DNA from: Onchocerca lupi
Taxonomy: Eukaryota; Nematoda; Chromadorea; Rhabditida; Onchocercidae
DNA: 64,000 bases
Reading direction: 5' to 3'
Assembly (NCBI GenBank): GCA_028564675.1
Contig: JAOVVO010000336.1
Location: 1 to 64,000, forward strand
The first letter of the stretch is position 1; each line of letters starts with the position of its first letter. Shown here piece after piece: positions 1 through 11,828 of this stretch. The notes under the pieces were generated by a model, which made no database searches, was not told where the DNA came from, and was given only the letters and a program-made list of their open reading frames with translations. The position numbers and the translations under genes were made by a program.

Positions 1-2287
1 TTTTTTAATTTTTTTTTTTTCTGTTTTTTTTTTTTTTTTTTTTTTTTTTTAGGAAATTTGTTATTGTTTGACTTTTTTGTCAAAAAAAATTTCAATTCTT
101 AAATCATAAATTTTTTATTTTATTCAATTTTAAGGTATTTCTTTTTTTTTTTCCATTTTTACAATGATGACACAACTGTTATTACAATTGGAAATTACCT
201 TTTATTATCTTTTATTACCTTAAATTACTTATTACCTTTCCAGTATTGCCTATATTGATCGAGCTAAGTTTGTATCATGAAATTACAAATGCAAGGATTA
301 AATGACTCTCAAGGAATATTTTTGATGAAAAAGACAAAACATCTTAGCTTTTTTTTCATTTTTTTTTTTTTTTTTTAAGAAAAATTAAAGTATGACATTA
401 TACAAAATGACTTTTTTACTGCAAAAAGATTAGGAAATTTGAAGAAAATGACTTTTTATCTTTTCTAGAATTTTAGACTTTCCAATTAAAGAAATGGAAA
501 GTTATCTTGAAGAAAATTATCTGATAGAATTAATGCTATTTGGATAACATCAATCGGAAAAGATAAAAAAAAAAACAAATATCATTGTGAATTTTGGAAT
601 ATATAAGATTCTTCTGATTTAAAAATATTGATAAGCAAAGTTTAAAGATTAATAATCATGATATTCCTAAAAAAAAAAAAAAAAAAACTATTGTCAATGA
701 GTCAAAAATGCAGATTATATCATAAATGTAATGATAAGAAATTAACAATGTAAAAATACTGATAAATTCCAAAAATTTGGAACATCTTGGCTTTTTTTTA
801 GACTTTATCAGTCATTTCATATAATACATCCTTCAGCTTTCAAACATATCTGGATTTCAATTATATATGGTTTTATGAAAGATATTTTCTGATAAATAAA
901 TCATATTTGTGATGTTTAAACTCATTAATTAGGATATGTATAAGTATAATTAATGAACAAATGTTAAATAATGATAAATAATAAACTTATCAGATTGAAA
1001 TTTAAAATTTGACTTTAGAAGATGTTGCAATGAATAAAAATAATATTCCTTTGCAAAGGCAATGAATTTCAGCAAAATCAGAAATTGAAAAAACCAATGA
1101 CATGCAAATTTATATACTTTTTCAAATTCGCAATCAAAATGAGTAAAAAAAAGTGAAGTCAAAATTGATTTTATTAAAAACCAATAAAAATATGGTATCA
1201 TATTTCATCGAAAATATAATGGAAGTAAAAAAAAAAAAAAAAGCTTTCGAACATGCTCCAAAATGCTCAGATTAAGAACTTTCCATAAGCTTTAAATTAT
1301 AACTACATGTCAATCAGAGAAGAAGAACCATTTTTCACGTCCGTTACGTCTAAGTCATTCAATAATTTATAAATACGTATTAATTTATTAAGTAATATCA
1401 GTAATATATAATAACGTATAACTTGATTAATATAATAGTTTTCCTTAAACACAAATATGTTTCATTTCCCAAATGTATAGATAATGATAATATAAATTTT
1501 TTTGCGTTAAAAATGAGATATTCCTTGAAAATAATTTCCAATATATTCCATTTTTTTACATATTCCCAAATGAATTTTTTATAAATATTTGATTTGATCA
1601 ATGCTGAATAATGCATTTTATTTTATTTTTCAGCTTTTTTTTTTTTTTTTTTTAAAATTATCGCTCAATATAATACAATCACAAATTTACTGAAAAAATT
1701 AACAAAAAAAAAGAAAATTGAAAAATAAGATGAATGTAATTATAAAATTAAAATGATACGATAAATACTATTGCAAGAAAATGCAAAAAGTAGAAAATAT
1801 TGCATAAGTTATCAGAAAGAATTAAATTATAATCAATAATGTGATCAAAAAAAAAAAGAATGTTAAATTTATCAAACTTCAATATGTTAATATATTTTTG
1901 TTCAAGATTCTAAATTGAAATCTATCAAATAATTCAAATTTTATTTATAGAAATAAAATCTATGCAAATTTAGTAAAAAAACAGTACAAAAAATGATTCA
2001 CTTATGTTGATATTTTTAAAAATTGCTACTTCATTTTATCAAAATTTCAATCTAACATCTGTTATTCAAATCTTATTCAACTTAAAACGTATGTTATTCA
2101 AGTTTGCAATGTTAAACTTTATCAGTAATGCAGTTTTAAACTGCATTGCACAATTAATTTGCAATCTTAGCATGCATAATCAGTTTAAAATTTATCATAC
2201 CAGTAATACATTAGACATCTCATGAAAATGTATGAAAACTATGTGAATTACTTAATTGAAATTAAATTTTTAAGCATGAAATACTTT

Positions 2288-2475
2288 AATCATTTAAATT
2301 TTAATTGATTAATTTCAAATAATGAAAGCATGAAATGCTTACAACTTATTAGCATTTACTTTGTCTTTTTATACTGCTTCATTATAAACAATTATCACAA
2401 TTATTAATAACATCAATGGATACTAATCATTCTAATCATTTGAATTTTTAATTGATTAATCAAATAATGAAAGCA
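2288..2475. repeat. Direct repeat pair, about 42 bp
   Basis: A segment at 2288-2330 (begins TAATCATTTAAATTTTAATT, ends AATGAAAGCA) recurs at about 2434-2475 with a few changes and one small deletion. The copies are about 146 bp apart. No coding potential is visible. Confidence 0.6.
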
Positions 2476-3825
2476 TTGTAATAGTGAATAATTCTTCTAA
2501 AAAATGAAAATTATTACATTTATTTTTATTTTTACATTCATCTTTGCCTACTTTTATCATCCATGAATGGCAAAAAAAAAAAAAAAATTCAAATTTTTTT
2601 AACTTAAACAATCATTCTGATAATTTTATAAGTAATGGAATTTTTGTGATACAAATATACAATCCGACGATTGTTCAAATCGATTTGTTAAAAAAAAGCA
2701 TGAATAAATTTTACATGAAGCAAATTTAAAATTCATAAATGAAAGCCAAAACTTTCGATTTCTCATTTCATCATGCCATCTTAACTGAAACAATAAAGTA
2801 AAAGTAATGAAAAATGCAAGAAAAAAAAAAAAGCAGCATTTTTCATTTTAACATTATTGCTACGGTGGATAGCAATGTCTTGTCTTTTTTTTTTTTTTTT
2901 TTTTCAGCATATTGAAATTTTAATCAATGAATTTTGAATTTCAAGTTACAATTTATAAAAGTTCAAAAGTTTAAAATGAAAATGAAAAAGAATATTCAAT
3001 TTCGGAAGAATAAATAATTAAATTAAAAAAGAAAACAATAAAAAAAAAATTGAGAAAAAGAAGTTATAAAAGATGAAAAGTAATATGATTATAAATTATG
3101 TATTAGTTGTAAATTTAATTCAGATAACTTTGTCATCTACAATTCTATTTTTAAACGATTTTTGTAAATAAAGTAATTTCTATTCTATGTCTATTATCAA
3201 ATGGATTGAAAAAATTATATGCATTTTTTTTTTTTTTTTTAGAAAATAATTAAAAGAAAAATAAAAAAGCTTCGGGAAAAAGAAAAGCATTAGTTGAAAA
3301 ATACTAACCTTAATGGGACAAATTAATATTCGGTTTGATTATTTGTTAGAAATATCCAAAGATTGCTTTAAATTATTCTTTCTACTACAGAAACAAGATA
3401 AAAAAAGAAATTATAAAAAAATTTGTAATTTTAATTTATAATTTTAAATCATTTCTCAGCAATAATTATAAATTATTGAATTATACATGATTTTGCAATG
3501 TTAAATTTATTATCAATAATAGTTATGATTTTATGTGTAATTTATTTAAAGTTAAAAAATAACTTCCTTTTCAATTATATAGTTGAATTTAAGCGATAAA
3601 TATGGCTGAATTCGAAAAAAATAAAAAAAAATAATCAAAATTCCATAAATATTCAATTTCTAATATTTACCATAACTGATCATGGAAAAAAAGGTGAAAA
3701 CATTTTGTTTAATAAAAATGAAGTTAAAAATTTACCTTCAAAAATCATTTATTTTTAGAATGAAAATTAGAAAAGCTAAGTGATATTTCAAATTAATGCA
3801 TCACAGAGTGTAAATTATTCTAATT

Positions 3826-3955
3826 TCAAGAATAGCAATAAGCAATTAATTTAAATTTTGATAATTAAATCAAGAATAGTGATAAAAAATTATTTCAATT
3901 TTAATAATTAGTTCAAGAATAGTAATAAACAATTAATTTAAATTTTGATAATAGG
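3826..3955. repeat. Tandem repeat, three copies of 43-44 bp
   Basis: Three consecutive diverged units start at 3826, 3870 and 3913, each opening with TCAAGAATAG and continuing with ATAA(A/G)CAATTAATTTAAATT-like sequence. Spacing is 44 then 43 bp. Confidence 0.65.
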
Positions 3956-5269
3956 ATTAAAGCATTGAACTCAAAAATGTTGCAATGTACATTTGTTTTA
4001 AGTGCAAAAAAGAGCAAATAAATGAATGAATAAAAAAAATAAATAAATGGATGAAAATAAAATTTATATTTCAATTTAATGAAGAAAAATGTCAGAGGAA
4101 TATACGTCGGCAAACAAATGTTACATGTCAAAAACATCGCTTTTTTACATAAACATAAAAACAAGAATATAAATAATCATTTAAAAGATATAATATTCAA
4201 ATCACTAAGGACCAATTTATCATTTTACATTCATCGATTTTTTTCAATCTTGCAAAATCGTAAAATCCATAAATATTTGGGTTGATGTGATCACCCGCCT
4301 CTTCGAATTACTAAAAATTTACTTTCGGAAATGTTTAATACGAGAGAAAATCTGCGTGAAAAACTATTTCAACATACAATTCTACGATATTTCAATCGAT
4401 CGATTCAGTTTTTGTTTGCAAAAAAAAAGAAATAATATGATATATAAAAATGAAAGAGAAAATTATCTAAAATGGAATGTGAAGAAAATTTTTATAAATG
4501 ATCCAATCGTATTTTTTAGGGAAAAAAAAAAGACAAACATGGAAAAATACCAGAAAAAAAAAACTAAACATTTTATTGCTAATACTAAAAAAATTTTAGC
4601 AATCGCAAATTTTATCACGTACAAAAATAAAAATCAACCCCTTAATTCTTTTTTTGTTCGAAATTTTAATTATTCTTTTAATTTTTGTTTTTATTTTTTT
4701 TATTTTTTTTTTTTGTTCGGAGTACAAATTTTCAGAATTTTTCACTGAATTTTTGTAGGCAGAACAAATTTTCGAAGTTTCAGAGAAAAATTAGAAATTG
4801 ATAAACATCATTTGATGATATCGAGCAATAAAGTGTTCAATAGTTGCATGAAATGCATCCATCATTTTGTTATCGTTTTTTAACATTCTTTTGTTAGAAC
4901 GTATAAAATCGACATGCAAATTTATCTTCATATATACAGAAATTCCAAAGGATATATTGATTGAATAGAATAATGATCAATTACAGGTAAATTACAATTT
5001 GACATGTACAGTAGATGATTTGATGAGAAGCAATTCTGAAATATCATGTTTTACAACAGGTGAAACATTGAAATTATTGATATCATTCCTTCAAAATATG
5101 AAAATCCTTTTGTTAGGCATCTTATACTGTATTAGACAAATTAATACTTAATGTATTAAATGCTTGATCAAATTTCAAATATGACATAACTAGAATCCAA
5201 TCTAAACTTTATATACAAAATTACGAATCTTAAACGGGACATAGATGATTTAAGAAACATAAGGGTTAA

Positions 5270-8200
5270 TCAGTTAAGGCCAGCAGCACCATCACTATCA
5301 ATATCACTTAAAAATTGGGCACATTCCTCACTGCTCAATGTTGAGATCAAATCAACCGCTTGTTCTGCAAGACGCCGATTAGCAGCTTGCCGTAATCGTA
5401 GCATATACTGCCGTATTTGATCCGGAGTGCTACGACTGAAATATGTTTCTAATTTTTCAATTGCGATATTTCGATCCAACGAATTTGGTAATGTTTGTGA
5501 TGTAACCGTATTCGTCAACAAACCTGTAATATTTCAATTAAATTTTTAACGAATTCATCAAACTTTTTATAAAATCAGTTTAATATTTGTAAACTTAATC
5601 TGCTCACAGGTCCGGATATAATACCTTGGAATCCGAATGATAAAGACCTGCTACGATAACATTTGAAGAAAAAAAAAAATCTTTTTTTCAAGAAGTCTTT
5701 TCATAAACTTGGAGTAATGCATGTTAAAGTATACCAAAAATGTGAAAAAAGTTACACTTCGTCTGTATCAAATAATTCTTAAACAATTTAAACATTTATT
5801 GATGAATTAAGAAAAAAATGTTTTCTTACAGAATATATAAAATAAGGATTCAATTTTCACATGTTCCATATTGCAACTTTTTTCTGAGATAAAAACTTAG
5901 GAAGCATAAGTGAAAATAAAGATTAAAGACTTCGGTTTAGGTTTTAAACAATCTCAGTTGTCAGAAAAATCAAACATGAGATAATAGAACCAAAGGAAAG
6001 GCAAAATGACTGAAAAAACAACAACACGCTATCCATCAGAAGTTCTCCTTATTCTGAATCATATAATTCTACATTTATGGGTAAAAATGAAAAACTTGCC
6101 TGATTCTGAATTGGAACTGCTTGGAAAATGCAGTTCTTCGGTGCTAATGATCGTAGTGCTGACACCATTTGGACTTCCCACTGTAGTAGGTGTTTCTGGT
6201 TCAATTTTCGCTTCCAAGTCTTTATTGTTAAGAGCAAAATCTGCGGGTGCTGAATTTAAAAAAACTTGTTTCAAATAATCTGTATAACTGCCGGATTCAT
6301 CAGGTGATTCGAATTCCTAAATTGAAAACGGAATTAAAAATTATTTTCACAACAATTCTAAAAATTAATTACTTATAAGTAATTTTTACGCATCTTGATA
6401 TGTAACAAACTTGACAAGTACGCAAAAAAGAATACAAATTTAAAATATTCGCAGGAATAAAAAAACGTAATAAAACACAAAAAATATTCATATAATTAGT
6501 GACATATTGTTTGACATATGTCAACAGTTATAGCAATAATGAAAAAAGAAATAAGAAGAGATAGAAATAAACCGAAAAATTTACATTTTTTGGTACTTTC
6601 AGTCGTTCCTCATCCCCATTTGAAATTTTAGAAATTTCTAACAAACGTTTAAGTTTATTCGGAGCTGCCGGACCAGCTGCTTGTTGATCTGAAACAAAAT
6701 TGCAGCATAAATTGTAAGATGTCAATGGTAAATATGTGTACATGTGTCTGTGTGATCATCTTCTTTTCTGCTAGCGATTTTAGTAATGAATCTTTCTATC
6801 GTTTTTTTCTTTTTTTTCCTCTTCATTTACAAACAGATGTATTATGAGTATCTTCCTTTCATTTTTACGCTAATTTACCAGGAAAAACTTTCACTTATGA
6901 TAACGGATGACGAATAAATTGCTTCCTTCTAATTAATTGTTTCATAGTTTATTAGTCTATTTAATTACAACTGTTTCGTCAAAAATAACTATTTGCTTCT
7001 GAAACCATTGGGATGAGAATGAAAGGAAATGAAACACGAAAATACTCTATGATATCAATTTTTCAATCCTGAAAAAGTTTGAATAAAAAGAGTTAAGAGT
7101 CAGAAATTACCTAAAAAATTTTTTGAATATAAGTCTGAAGTCATATTAACAGATACGTTTGTGTTATAAAAGGAAAAATTTTTAGCTGCATTTTTTATGA
7201 GATTGCAAGAGCACTCAATTCATCATACCAAACGGGTGCATTTCAGTTAGGCTTATAAAATGTAACCTTATAAAATGTAACCAACTTTTCTAGATCTATT
7301 CACTATATGATAAGTTACATATTCCCATAGAGACTTTCATTAATTATTTTTATTCCTTCGAGAAAATGTTAGTAAATTTATTTTTTTTAGATATATTAAA
7401 AATTTTAGATATTCTATTCAAGAATACTTTTTTTAAAGATATTTTTTTCATTGAGAATAATCCTTATCAGACTGATGGAAATTGTGTTATGTATACGAAA
7501 ATTGAAAAAAAAAAAGAGAAGAGAAATGAAAAAGCAAAAAAAAGAGAACCGAAAAAAGAAAAAAAAAAGGAACAAAAAAAGAGAAAAAAAAAACAGTAAA
7601 TTAAAACAAATTTACCCATTTTTTCAGCCTTCGATGTAACAACACCCTTTTTGCGTCGCAAAAACCATTCTACACTTGGCATACTGCCTTTCCATTGACG
7701 TTCGGTACGTACATCACTAATTAACTTAGCAAGTCGAATACACTGATCTTCACGATGAGCACATTCTCTATAATATAAATGATTAAGAAAAATAACAAAA
7801 TAATAGCATTTTTCTAAAATAATTCTAATTATACGGTTTATGCTGAAATTCGACCAAAAAATGATTTGTCACTAATCGCTCAACAAGAATATGATTTCAT
7901 TTTTAAGTGTTAGTTTTCTCGATGAATTCTAAATCGTTTAACAAAAAAAAAAAAAAAAAAAAAAAAGAAAGAGAAAAAAAAGAAAAAAATGTTCTTTTCA
8001 GTGTACTATTTGTTTTTGTATATAGAATTCTACCCTGAATTCTGAATATAACGAAAAATTTTTGCCCAGCACAGTGAAAAATAAAACGAGAAAAAAATGA
8101 ATTGACAGAAAAGAAGAAAATGGAATGAATAAAAATGGAAAAATAATAAAATGAACAAAAATAAAAAAAATGAACCAGATCAAGCAAAAAAAAAGTTCAA

Positions 8201-9536
8201 GAACAGTCAATCCTAAGTTCATTTTTTTTCTATAATTTAAAAAAATTGAAATATTATTTACAACTAACCGAAAAATTTCTGACAAACGTTGTGCTTCATT
8301 ACGATATATAAAATTAGCCCGAGCAATTCGCTGCCGATGTCGAGCTGCTTCTGATAAACGTTTGACCAAATCGATAACGATTCGTTGATCAGTTCGAAGT
8401 TCACTGGGAATTAGCGATATAAAGTCAAGCTGTGTGATGTGTTCTGGTACAGATTCCGTAATATGTAATGAATTAACAGCTTTTCGACGATACATATCGT
8501 TCAATTTTCCACGTGAATTGTATACTTCACCAAATACTTTATTCATTGCAGCTGAAAAATACGCAATTTTAATGAGTGAAATGGAAAAAAATATCTGTAA
8601 AATTTAATCGTATTCGCAATATAAAATAATCAATAGATTAAACGAAATTATGCAACGACTATGTGGTAATAATAACCTTATATTATTTCGAAATATTTAT
8701 CACGTCTTTGGACAGCAATAAAAGAAATAAAGTCTCATGTAAACTTTATGTTAACAAATTCATTAATTCAATACTCAAAATGTTTGATCCTTTTTTCTTT
8801 TTTTCCATTCTTCATTTATGCTGATGTCATATGATATAAAACATGAATAAAATATATTCATGAGAGACAAACTTCGCAATTCAATTTTATAGATTTATTT
8901 GATGAAAAAAGCATACAGATTAATGCATGATAATAGAAGTAAAACGTACGATTAATGCGACGCTGTCGTACTACTGCTACCCTTTGCGATGACATTTTCG
9001 ATTTTAATAAAACAGCTAAAATTTCAATCATCATTTAGAAAAATAAAAAATATCTAACATACAACATGTTAACTTTATCATTGTATCATTTCGTTTCATT
9101 TTTTAGAAATGATGAAAAAAATTGAGGGAGAAAGAGATCAATTATATTTTTTATTTCAATAATAAAATTGCTGATAGCATTAAAATATCTATAGCTGAAT
9201 GAATTAGTAAAAACAACAAGTTTAATAAATATAGCAAAAGGAAATTTGTGTGAGAAATTTGAAAAAAAAAAAACTAAATGGTAATAATGACTAATTACAT
9301 GATTAATTTATTATATAAAAATATATTTCGTTAAGGATGGAATTGTATAAAGGAATTATTTCATATTTTTTTTTAGTAAAGTAATAAAATGTTAAAAAGA
9401 ATATTTAAAATTTGGGAAATTACTCGAAAATTCAATAATTTAGTAAAATATAGAATTAACCTGTGATATCATCGGCTTCTTCATCCATAAGTGACATATC
9501 TGGGCTCCTATCTATTTTATCTTCTTTTCCGGCCAT
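5270..9536 (-). CDS. Uncharacterised seven-exon protein, 383 residues
   Basis: Exons, in transcript order: 9536-9461, 9015-8950, 8551-8269, 7767-7616, 6688-6585, 6316-6100, 5523-5270. Phases agree throughout. The start was chosen because an ATTACAG acceptor lies 14 nt upstream (exon edge at 9550), probably a spliced-leader site. The predicted protein has an acidic N-terminus, then a basic, Arg-rich segment (about residues 28-165) with long charged helices, a Ser/Thr/Pro-rich acidic middle (about 230-300) and a helical Arg/Leu-rich C-terminal stretch (about 310-370) ending in Ala-Gly-Leu-Asn. I see no signal peptide, membrane segment or catalytic motif. Composition suggests a nuclear or scaffold protein, but that is inference and I do not recognise the family. 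The last intron starts with GC rather than GT; only this choice keeps the final exon open. Confidence 0.75.
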
Positions 9537-10379
9537 AAACAAAATTCAACCTGTAATATCATTTTTTTACAATTTTCTTTTTTCTGTGATCGTAGATCAC
9601 TTAAAGTGATATTTTTTGATGCATCATTTGTCAAATATCGAAGATATATTCATCGACAAAAATTTTCTTTCCTTTTATTTATTTCATACTTACAATTAGC
9701 AAAAATTGAAGATCTGAAATCATAGGCAATGAATTTTATTTGAGAAATTTACCGAAATATTCACCAAATAATATGAAATGTAAAATTTTTAATTATCAAA
9801 AAAAAAAATATAAATACACATTACAAAAACATTAAATCATAAAATTGATTAATATTACTCCTCAAAATATTTCAGATATCTCGAATTTGTCACAATAATT
9901 AATTCATAACTAATTAATTCTAATCCACTGCTACATGAACTAAAGCTCATTTCAACTTTAATTTTTTTTTTTTATCCTTACTTTTCATCCTATCCACTTC
10001 CTATTTTTGCCATCTCTTATCTCAAATATAAATAGATTCCATCACAAGTTTCATCTATTAACAATAATGGCATGATTTTTATTACTGTGACTGGAAATTA
10101 ATTTAAAACGGAATTAAATTAAATTGAATCAAACTTAATTAATTAATTGATAATTGTAGCAAAAGCAGCAATGGAAGAAGCATCGATAGTATGAACAGGA
10201 AAGTATAGCAACAGCAGCAGATGTGTTGTTTGCTCCGGTTCCATCCATCCATCTCTTTCTCCATCCTCGTCTATGCGGTGGTAATATGAGGTGCCTTTCT
10301 CTGCTTCTCTCTCCATTCTACCGTTTCTCTCAGCTACCATTCCTCATCCTCTCATCTATCAATTTGGGTACCAATCGAT

Positions 10380-10690
10380 TGATGTATGTGTGTATGTCTT
10401 TCTCAGTGTGTATACATGTGTATTTTTGTCCAGTTGATCTACGGTGTTTTATATTATCACCAAAGGCACCCGACCGGTAGGTACATCTCTGTATATTTCT
10501 CTACCTCTCGGTGCATACATGCTTCTTTTTCTGTGCTCTGCTTCACGGTGCACACTACTACCAATGATATCAACCAACGTATGTATGTCTTACTATTGTG
10601 TATACATACTTCCTCATGGTATATACTACCACCAGTGATACCGATCGGTACATGTATTCTGTGTGTGTTTGTCGGTAGCTTCAACTTTAT
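10380..10690. repeat. Degenerate repeat block of roughly 70-105 bp units
   Basis: Similar blocks containing (C/T)ACGGTG then TACTA-like and CACCA(A)(G/T)G(A/G) sequence followed by TGTATGT/TGTATACAT runs begin near 10440, 10541 and 10613. Units are badly diverged and of uneven length, as in an old satellite edge. Confidence 0.4.
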
Positions 10691-10759
10691 GTTTATTATT
10701 TTGCTATTTGTCCGTTAATGTCTTCCAGTGGTATCTCATGAATATGCCTTATAATATAC

Positions 10760-11135
10760 CCTATGCACCATATTATTGCGTTCTAAAGTGGCACCAATAT
10801 GCACCATATTATTGCGTTCTACAGTGGTACCAATATGCACCATATTATTACCAATATGCACCATATTATTGCATTCTACAGTGGTACCAACATGCACCAT
10901 ACGACAAGTCCTAAAATGACACCTTCTGGACCGTCTCGATTCTCAAAATGATACACCATGAGTCATATGAATGACACCTTCTGGACCAACTCGACGTGTC
11001 CCAGAATGACACCTCATGTCCCATATTGATGTGTCCTTGAATAATACGCCATGCATCATATCAATAGATCCTAGAATGACACCTTCTGCACCATATCGAT
11101 GATACCATATGCACCATACATCGATTTATCTTACA
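10760..11135. repeat. Minisatellite, about 36-bp unit
   Basis: Units carrying TATGCACCATATTATTGCGT plus a TTCTACAGTGGTACCAA-like tail start at 10762, 10798, 10834, 10855 (after a truncated 21-bp unit) and 10891, an exact 36-bp spacing except for the short unit. From about 10905 to 11135 the array continues as more diverged 34-36 bp units of the form TAGAATGACACCTTCTGCACCATATCGAT. Since the well-conserved units are multiples of 3, they create a repeating open frame on the plus strand (Tyr-Ala-Pro-Tyr-Tyr-Cys), which I regard as a by-product. Confidence 0.75.
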
Positions 11136-11609
11136 AGATATCTTATGCACACATAAGGTGTCACTATTACGAAAATCGATAATATAACAAAGATTGAAAC
11201 GAGGAATTATTTCAATGATATGATAAAGTCATGACATATAATAAAGAGAGGAATTATTTACTGATAATTATAAAAATTAGTTAGAATATATTGATAAGCC
11301 AAAAGACATTCCATTCATTAAATAGCTATAATTGATTAATTGCATGAATGAAAAAGATATAATGAATTTAATTAAATTATTTAATTTATATTAAAAATGA
11401 AAAAAAAAAAGACAAAAAAAGAAATAGCAAGAAATTGAATTTAAAATGATTGAACTTATGCGTATTTAAATTATCATTAATTAGCATAATAAAAAAAATA
11501 ATTTTATTTTTCTTTAAATTGAAAATTTATCACTTTTTTTACTCTAATTTTATAAATACGTTAATAACATACGGTTGCTTCTTACTAGAATTTTAATTCT
11601 CCTTCAAAT

Positions 11610-11790
11610 ATGTCATATATTACCGTTACACCAGCACTTATGCAGGCTCATTTTTCATATAAATTCTTTCTTCTTTCTATTACCACTTCTTATCATATCA
11701 TATCATTCAAATTGTTAATAATCTACAAAAAATAAAAGAAGTATTATTATTTTAAACTAATTTTCGTTCTTTTTTTTTCTTCATTTTTTC

Positions 11791-11828
<38 letters not shown>

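Larger units (their letters stand above)
1..5269. other. AT-rich intergenic region, no gene seen
   Basis: Very AT-rich DNA with many poly-A and poly-T runs of 10-20 bases. Open frames here (for example 4287-4748 on the plus strand) are rich in Lys, Asn, Ile and Phe, lack recognisable domains and match the base composition, so I do not call genes. Small repeats at 2288-2475 and 3826-3955 are listed separately. Confidence 0.6.
9553..11609. other. Intergenic region holding degenerate and tandem repeats
   Basis: The first part is plain AT-rich sequence. From about 10220 to 11160 composition shifts to a less AT-rich, C/T-rich sequence with degenerate repeats and a minisatellite, listed separately. 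The open frames at 10143-10914 are by-products of these repeats. This is the spacer between two divergently transcribed genes (minus to the left, plus to the right), so both promoters should lie here. Confidence 0.6.

Noticed and set aside
4079..4748. Overlapping plus-strand open frames of 68 and 153 codons
   Set aside because: Lys/Asn/Phe/Ile-rich, no motif, matches base composition and ends in a poly-T-driven Phe run.
7998..8546. Single 182-codon minus-strand frame
   Set aside because: Only its first part is exon; after the donor at 8268 it continues into intron with Phe-rich nonsense. The spliced model is used instead.
10143..10914. Cluster of open frames on both strands, including a Tyr/Pro/Cys repeat protein
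   Set aside because: They arise from the 36-bp minisatellite and related repeats; no start context or family match.
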